Origin: Bacteroidota bacterium
GTDB lineage: Bacteria > Bacteroidota > Bacteroidia > Flavobacteriales > JADGDT01
DNA: 36,867 bases
Direction of reading: 5' to 3'
Assembly: GCA_039714315.1 (NCBI GenBank)
Contig: JBDLJM010000014.1
Span: forward strand, 1-36,867
The position numbers were made by a program, and so were the translations under genes. Positions 32,080 through 36,867 of this stretch are shown here, in pieces; position 1 is the first letter of the stretch; the number at the start of each line of letters is the position of its first letter. The notes beneath the pieces are model-generated. The model was not told the DNA's origin and searched no databases. It saw only the letters and a program-made list of their open reading frames with translations.

Positions 32080-33252
32080 CTAAAATGCCTGATTAAAGTT
32101 AAAATAGAAACCGGAACTTTCTCTACCTATACCATAGTCTAATCTAAGATTCATACGCGGTTGCAATTCAAACCGGTAACCAATACCGAAGTTCGGCAAC
32201 CACCTGTTTGTGTTATCTTTTATTGTTTCGGAATCAAAAACTGTTCCCGAACCAATCCATGCTACTACACCATGCTTACTTAAATCGCCGGTATCTTTTA
32301 AGAATGTATGACGATACTCTGCTATGAAAAAGAACATATCATTGTTTCGGTATCGTCCCCATGTGTATCCTCTTAAATCAAACGGAGTTCCAAGTTGCGA
32401 CATTTCTCCATAAGGAACCTCTCCTTCGGCAATACGCACTTTTGCCTGCCATGCCAGTACCTGTCCTTTGCGCGATAATGTTTCAAACTGACGATAATCG
32501 AGTTGATATACATTGTAATTATTATCTCCGCCAAAAGCAGTATTGTAATTGGTGTATCTAAAATCTACCAAAACACCTTTCCAGGCATCCACAGGAATAT
32601 CACGACTATCGTATCGAAGAATCAAACCAAGTCCCGAATTCATCGGCTTGTTTTTAAATTCTTTATAGTTATTTTCGTTAGATACAGGGGCAGCGGCATC
32701 GCTACCTTGTGTTGAATTATAATCAACATTTAATCCAACGAAATAGTTTTTCTTAACCTGATACAAAAACCTTGGATTAAACCACCACCATTTTCGGTTG
32801 TATGCAGTAGTTGAATCAGACTTGTATGCATTGTAATTGTTTTGATAACCAACACCCCAATAATGGTCGGGCATATCTTTGTACCAAAAATCACCATTTA
32901 TACGTAGTTTGTCGTCAAGCCAGTATGATGTAAGAATAGCATTAGCTACAAGAGCACTTGTAGTTGTGTATGCTACAGTAAACGGCAAAGAAGAACGCAA
33001 TAAATCCGGATCGCTTTTATCAGTTTTAAAACTTGTTAAACCACCCGCAGCTATCATAAAACCAAGTTCGGGAGTATATCCCGGAGCTATAATAGGACTA
33101 ATCATAAAATCGCCGTTCTTTATTTTTTCTTCGTTTTTTGCTTTTTTAGCAGCCTTTTTAGCTTCCTTTTTCTCTTTTCTTGTCATTTCCTGTGCAAAAC
33201 CCGGAACTATCATTATACTTAAGAATAGTAGTAGTAATATTTTTGTTTTCAT
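32080..33252 (-). CDS. Omp85/BamA-like outer-membrane barrel protein
   Basis: The 390-residue protein has a signal peptide (MKTKILLLLFLSIMIVPGFA) followed by a Lys/Glu-rich linker (MTRKEKKEAKKAAKKAKNEE). It then has a beta-barrel with the Omp85 surface-antigen hallmark FDLRGYTWGRYRNND, strands such as HYWGVGYQNNYNAY and WWWFNPRFLYQVKKNYF, and a C-terminal aromatic strand (GFYFNFNQAF). No POTRA domains are visible, so it resembles the barrel-only Bacteroidetes group. Its place inside a Bat operon is not typical in my experience. It may help insert or export the envelope proteins of this operon; that is inference. Confidence 0.8.
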   Translation of the reverse strand: MKTKILLLLFLSIMIVPGFAQEMTRKEKKEAKKAAKKAKNEEKIKNGDFMISPIIAPGYTPELGFMIAAGGLTSFKTDKSDPDLLRSSLPFTVAYTTTSALVANAILTSYWLDDKLRINGDFWYKDMPDHYWGVGYQNNYNAYKSDSTTAYNRKWWWFNPRFLYQVKKNYFVGLNVDYNSTQGSDAAAPVSNENNYKEFKNKPMNSGLGLILRYDSRDIPVDAWKGVLVDFRYTNYNTAFGGDNNYNVYQLDYRQFETLSRKGQVLAWQAKVRIAEGEVPYGEMSQLGTPFDLRGYTWGRYRNNDMFFFIAEYRHTFLKDTGDLSKHGVVAWIGSGTVFDSETIKDNTNRWLPNFGIGYRFELQPRMNLRLDYGIGRESSGFYFNFNQAF

Positions 33253-33303
33253 CTGTTAATAATTTTAGATTATTGATGTTTACAGACTTACCGGCTTCGT
33301 AGT

Positions 33304-33508
33304 TTATCGGTTGTACGAATTCGTATTGTCGGTAACATCATTTACAAATGATATTATTTTTGATTTTACATCTCCTTCATTCCAAAAGCTTAAAACTCCT
33401 TTTTTAGAATCTTCATCTTGCCGTTGATTCTGTATACTTTTCTGTTGGAAACTTGTGAAAGTAAATCCTATTGTGGTAATAAATAATACAATAAAAAAAA
33501 CTTCTCAT
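33304..33508 (-). pseudogene. Truncated head of a HAD phosphatase paralogue
   Basis: Starting at the ATG at 33508 the frame is broken in a run of eight T (A-run 33493-33500). With one T removed it reads MRSFFIVLFITTIGFTFTSF as a signal peptide, then QQKSIQNQRQ, GVLSFWNEGDVKSKIISFVN and DVTDNTNSYNR, then TAA at 33304. WNEGDVKSKIISFV matches WNEGQAKSSIISYV of the phosphatase at 34622 (residues about 46-59). The sequence ends before the phosphatase active-site DNDGT, so this is a relic of a copy. I found no sign of the rest of the gene in the 300-base gap. Confidence 0.75.
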
Positions 33509-33561
33509 AATTATTTTTTCGTGCAATTACAATGTTTTATTATTACATTACCAACTAGTTA

Positions 33562-34533
33562 TCAACCTACTGCAACAAGTTTTATTATCTCATCCAGAGC
33601 TTTATCTTCAGTTATTCCTTTGGCATTTGCCTGATAACTGAGAATAAGTCTGTGGCGGAGAACATCGTGAATTACGGCTTGCACATCATCGGGAGTAACA
33701 AAATCTCTTCCGTTCATCCACGCATTGGCACGCGAACATTTATCCAGAGCAATAGTTCCACGGGGGCTCGCCCCAAAATCTATCCACTTAGATAAATCCT
33801 CGTTGTATTTTTCGGGATGACGCGTAGCATCAATTAGTGCTATTATGTATTTTTCTACTGATTCTGATATTATAATATTATCTATTTCTTTTTGGGATTC
33901 AAAAATCAGATCTTGTGGAAATTTATCTTCTTCAGTTTTTTTGCCCAATGATTTGTTTTTGCTTTCCTCACGTACCAATCGCAATACTTTAAGTTCGGCA
34001 TCGGTGCTGGGGTAATCTATATAAACGTGCATCAAAAATCTGTCCATTTGTGCTTCAGGAAGGGGGTAAGTACCTTCCTGTTCAACCGGATTTTGAGTAG
34101 CAAGTACCATAAACAATTTCGGAAGCTTGTGGGTTTTGCCACTAACTGTAACCTGACGTTCTTCCATAGCCTCTAGCAAAGCAGCTTGTACTTTGGCAGG
34201 GGCACGGTTTATCTCGTCGGCAAGAATAAGATTGTCGAAAATAGGACCGGGTTGAAACTGAAATTTCTCTTCCGCATCAGGCAAATATATTTCAGTTCCC
34301 GTAACATCAGAAGGAAGCAAATCAGGTGTAAACTGAATACGGCTCAAACCTGCTTCAATAGTTTTAGAAAGGCTCTTTACGGCTCTGGTCTTCGCAAGCC
34401 CGGGCAAACCTTCAAGAAGCATATTCCCGTTTGAAAGCAATACCAAAATCAATCTATTTACAAGGTGCTCCTGACCTATTATAGATTGTGATATGCTTTC
34501 TTTTATCTTATTAATTTTCTCTAAGTTGGTCAT
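33562..34533 (-). CDS. MoxR-family AAA+ ATPase
   Basis: A 323-residue ATPase from the ATG at 34533 (MTNLEKINKIKESI). The Walker A is LEGLPGLAKTRAV (a Gly-Leu-Ala-Lys-Thr variant usual in MoxR); Walker B is ILADEINRAPAKVQAALLEA. Sensor and pore segments include LATQNPVEQEGTYPLPEAQM and DRFLMHVYIDYPS. The lid has ASPRGTIALDKCSRANAW. MoxR proteins act as chaperones for von Willebrand proteins and partner DUF58 and Bat. It heads the Bat set here, with the Omp85-like gene and the phosphatase relic between it and DUF58. Confidence 0.95.
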   Translation of the reverse strand: MTNLEKINKIKESISQSIIGQEHLVNRLILVLLSNGNMLLEGLPGLAKTRAVKSLSKTIEAGLSRIQFTPDLLPSDVTGTEIYLPDAEEKFQFQPGPIFDNLILADEINRAPAKVQAALLEAMEERQVTVSGKTHKLPKLFMVLATQNPVEQEGTYPLPEAQMDRFLMHVYIDYPSTDAELKVLRLVREESKNKSLGKKTEEDKFPQDLIFESQKEIDNIIISESVEKYIIALIDATRHPEKYNEDLSKWIDFGASPRGTIALDKCSRANAWMNGRDFVTPDDVQAVIHDVLRHRLILSYQANAKGITEDKALDEIIKLVAVG

Positions 34534-34621
34534 AGTGTTGTACAATTTTCACACATCAGTTTATTAACCTGAGTAATCCAAATAAATTTCAGTTAACCCC
34601 TATAAATATTTAAGAACATTA

Positions 34622-35647
34622 CTATTCAGGGAAAACTGTCTTCCAGTCTTTTTCCATATCTACAACTGTCCAGTTATTTTTTCCGGCTTCAATAAGTGCT
34701 TTATCAAGTTTACCTACATGCGATTCTTTGTCATAAGCCCATTCTCTTATAGAGTCAGTATGATGTATCAACAGGTTGAAATATCCTTTTTCATTGGTTT
34801 GTGCATATTGCATCATTTGCAAATCACCATCTGAGTTTCCTGCTACAAATACCGGTTTTTTACCAATGTATTTATAAATTCCGGCAGGTTTACCGGCTTT
34901 ATCATCAATAAATTCCATCTCCGGCAGCCTTTGTATTTTTTTGGTTTCTTCGTTGTATTTAACCTTAATGCTCGAACCAATTGTCATATATTGAGGTACA
35001 CCATAAGTTTCGCAGGCAAATTCTCTCATAAAATCTCTTCCTCCACCCGAAACAATAAATACTTTAAAATCATTGTTTCGCAGATAGTCCATTAATTCCA
35101 GCATTGGCTGGAATATCAGCTCGTTATATTTTCTGTTTTTTGTTGGGTGTTCGGTTTCGCTCAACCATCTTTTTACTCCTTCTGCAAACTCTTCGTCAGT
35201 TGAGTTACCATGAGTTATCAATGCCAATTTTACAAGTCCGTGTTCGCCGTGTTTAGCTAATGTTTTAAAGTCGCGGTCAACGGCTGCTTTTATCAACTCA
35301 TCTTTTAATAACTCCGGTTTTTCTTTTACCAATGTATCCAGAGTGTACAGGGTAAAATATAATTGAAAATAGAAGGGTTTTTCACTCCATAGAGTACCAT
35401 CATTATCGAATGTTGCGATTCTATCTTCAGGTTCAATAAAGTTTTTATTCTTAGGATCGCTTATTGATTCCACATAAGAAATAATGGATGATTTTGCTTG
35501 ACCTTCGTTCCATGTTAGTAAAGGATCTGCTGTTTCAGTGCTATCAGTAGTATATTTTTTTCCGGGGCTTGATGCGTCGGAAGTATAAATAACTAACATT
35601 AGTAGCGAAATAACCACTACTAAACCGGTTGAGAATAATTTCTTCAT
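34622..35647 (-). CDS. Secreted HAD-superfamily phosphatase
   Basis: A 341-residue enzyme with an N-terminal signal or anchor (MKKLFSTGLVVVISLLMLVI). HAD motifs are visible: DNDGTLW (nucleophile Asp, about residues 85-91) in IATFDNDGTLWSEKPFYF, the second motif Ser in FIVSGGGRDFMREFA, the lysine in KPAGIYKYIGKKP, and the last acidic pair VAGNSDGDLQMMQYA. It probably removes phosphate from an organic substrate in the periplasm. A decayed partial copy of its first 60 codons lies near 33304. It is separated from the sulfatase by a strong terminator. Confidence 0.88.
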   Translation of the reverse strand: MKKLFSTGLVVVISLLMLVIYTSDASSPGKKYTTDSTETADPLLTWNEGQAKSSIISYVESISDPKNKNFIEPEDRIATFDNDGTLWSEKPFYFQLYFTLYTLDTLVKEKPELLKDELIKAAVDRDFKTLAKHGEHGLVKLALITHGNSTDEEFAEGVKRWLSETEHPTKNRKYNELIFQPMLELMDYLRNNDFKVFIVSGGGRDFMREFACETYGVPQYMTIGSSIKVKYNEETKKIQRLPEMEFIDDKAGKPAGIYKYIGKKPVFVAGNSDGDLQMMQYAQTNEKGYFNLLIHHTDSIREWAYDKESHVGKLDKALIEAGKNNWTVVDMEKDWKTVFPE

Positions 35648-35721
35648 AGATTTAATTTTAGACTAACTAAATTACAAAAAAAACATTAACATTTTATAAT
35701 CCAGTAAGTTATACCCCTAGA

Positions 35722-35754
35722 ATAAAAAAGCCATCAAATTAATTTGATGGCTTT
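35722..35754 (-). terminator. Terminator of the sulfatase gene
   Basis: A perfect 28-base palindrome (35727-35754) with AAAGCCATCAAATT arms runs into six T on the minus strand. Confidence 0.88.
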
Positions 35755-35774
35755 ACTGAAATTTAATATTGGTT

Positions 35775-36867
35775 TTATTTAGAGCCTCCTTCTTGCAGTG
35801 ACTCCATAACTTTATCTAAACTAAAACTTGCAGCTTTCATTCTAGGAGGATAATCTTTAAATGTCATCAAGAAATCTCCAACAATTTTTTGAGCAGGAAC
35901 CAATAAAAATACATGATCCAATAACCAATCGTAATATGTATTTGATGTTATTGTTGCATTTTCATAAGGATCTCTTCTAAGGTTAAAAATAAGGGGAACT
36001 CTCAATGTAATAAATGGTTCAGACCAAACTTGCATAGTTCCTTTTGCCCTTTGTTCCATGAAAATTATTTTCCAATCGTCATATCTCAGTGCTGTTAGAT
36101 CTCCATCATCAGAGAAATAGAACATCTCTTTACGTGGTCCTTCCTCAACTTCTCCGGTCAAATAAGGTAAAAAGTTATATCCGTCTAAATGAACTTTAAA
36201 TCCCTTATATCCATTTAACAGTTTTTCTTTTACATCATCTCTACCTGCAGCAGCAAGAAAAGTTGGCATCCAGTCAAGCCCTGAAATCATTTCATTCGAA
36301 ACTGATCCTGCTTTAATATGATTCGGCCAACGAATTAACGATGGAGTTCTCCATCCACCTTCCCAGTTGGAATTTTTCTCTCCTCTAAAAGGATTTATTC
36401 CGGCATCCGGCCATGTATTCTTATGAGGTCCGTTATCTGTTCCGTATTGAACAATTGTATTATCCGCAATTCCAAGTTCATCAAGAACTTTTAAAAATTT
36501 ACCGATATGCATATCGTGTTCTACCATACCGTCAGCATATTCATCCTGTCCTGATACACCTCTTAACTCATCTTTAACATGTGTTCTAAAGTGCATTCGT
36601 GTACCATTCCACCATACGAAGAATGGCTTTCCGGCCTCAACCTGTTTTTTGATAAATGCTATAGCTGCATCTGAAGTTTCATCATCAACAGTTTCCATTC
36701 TTTTTTTGGTAAGTGGTCCTGTATCTTCAATTTTTCCATCAGCATACGAGTGAATTACACCACGTGGCCCAAAGTTTTTTCTAAAATCAGGATATTCCTT
36801 AGGATCCGGATAATCAGGTAATTCAGGTTCTTCCTCAGCATTCAGGTGATAAAGATTACCGAAAAAT
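35775..36867 (-). CDS. Arylsulfatase, C-terminal part (runs off the window)
   Basis: The frame is open from 36866 to the stop at 35775, giving about 363 residues, so the gene begins beyond the right edge. It is a formylglycine-type sulfatase: FFGNLYHLNAEEEPELPDYP, GKPFFVWWNGTRMHFRTHV, the metal-site region YGTDNGPHKNTWPDAG, and PFRGEKNSNWEGGWRTPSLI. The active-site Cys/Ser motif lies outside the window. It hydrolyses sulfate esters, common in marine Bacteroidetes that use sulfated polysaccharides. A terminator follows its stop, so the phosphatase is a separate unit. Confidence 0.92.
   Translation of the reverse strand, partial: FFGNLYHLNAEEEPELPDYPDPKEYPDFRKNFGPRGVIHSYADGKIEDTGPLTKKRMETVDDETSDAAIAFIKKQVEAGKPFFVWWNGTRMHFRTHVKDELRGVSGQDEYADGMVEHDMHIGKFLKVLDELGIADNTIVQYGTDNGPHKNTWPDAGINPFRGEKNSNWEGGWRTPSLIRWPNHIKAGSVSNEMISGLDWMPTFLAAAGRDDVKEKLLNGYKGFKVHLDGYNFLPYLTGEVEEGPRKEMFYFSDDGDLTALRYDDWKIIFMEQRAKGTMQVWSEPFITLRVPLIFNLRRDPYENATITSNTYYDWLLDHVFLLVPAQKIVGDFLMTFKDYPPRMKAASFSLDKVMESLQEGGSK

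Overview
The window looks like a chromosomal segment of a flavobacterium-like Bacteroidetes. It is AT-rich, with TonB proteins of the Bacteroidetes type, a carboxypeptidase-regulatory-like/beta-barrel outer-membrane protein, a Bat (aerotolerance) operon, DUF4252 and DUF4381 proteins, and promoters of the TTG-N19..21-TAnnTTTG type. No rRNA, tRNA or CRISPR array was seen. Most genes are ordinary housekeeping or envelope genes; the unusual material lies between them.

Layout. 1-9280 (+): an upstream terminator, an outer-membrane beta-barrel protein, an SPFH/band-7 protein followed by a 54-residue ribbon-helix-helix-like protein, an acyl-CoA carboxylase carboxyltransferase subunit, a probable beta-propeller protein, two tandem TonB paralogues and a small orphan protein. 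9384-12486 (-): a DUF4252 protein, a deoxynucleoside kinase and metK. metK has a clear promoter and what appears to be a SAM-II riboswitch in its leader. 12649-16334 (+): two paralogous secreted proteins with a calcium-loop-like motif and long Asn/Lys/Arg-rich tails, then menE. 16371-20039 (-): an octaheme lipoprotein cytochrome with HEAT and TPR repeats, a porin-like protein, and upstream a collapsed second copy of the cytochrome gene. 20240-24322 (+): a long leader with three imperfect ~110-base repeats, then an ABC1/UbiB-family kinase, a patatin-like lipase and a diacylglycerol-kinase-like enzyme. 24332-36867 (-): a Bat gene set (MoxR ATPase, Omp85-like protein, DUF58, DUF4381, BatA, BatB/C fusion, BatD, M48 protease), preceded by a HAD phosphatase and the C-terminal part of a sulfatase that runs off the window.

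The strongest unusual signals are remnants of mobile or duplicated DNA. Two gene junctions in the Bat operon (BatA/BatB and BatB/BatD) are each filled almost exactly by a small element bounded by CTCGCAAAG...CTTTGCGAG inverted repeats. One carries a GIY-YIG nuclease gene broken by a single stop codon, inside a second nested pair of inverted repeats. The other carries what reads as the head and tail of a GxxExxY-type nuclease gene with its middle deleted. Two further decayed copies of neighbouring genes are present: the head of the octaheme cytochrome upstream of the porin, and the head of the HAD phosphatase next to moxR. A 7-base tandem repeat of almost 11 units directly precedes the DUF4381 start codon.

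How the genes fit together: the Bat block should form an envelope-associated MoxR/von Willebrand complex. The cytochrome and porin probably form an extracytoplasmic electron-transfer or respiratory unit. The kinase/lipase/lipid-kinase trio suggests quinone or membrane-lipid metabolism. Functions are inferred from reading motifs; no database search was run.
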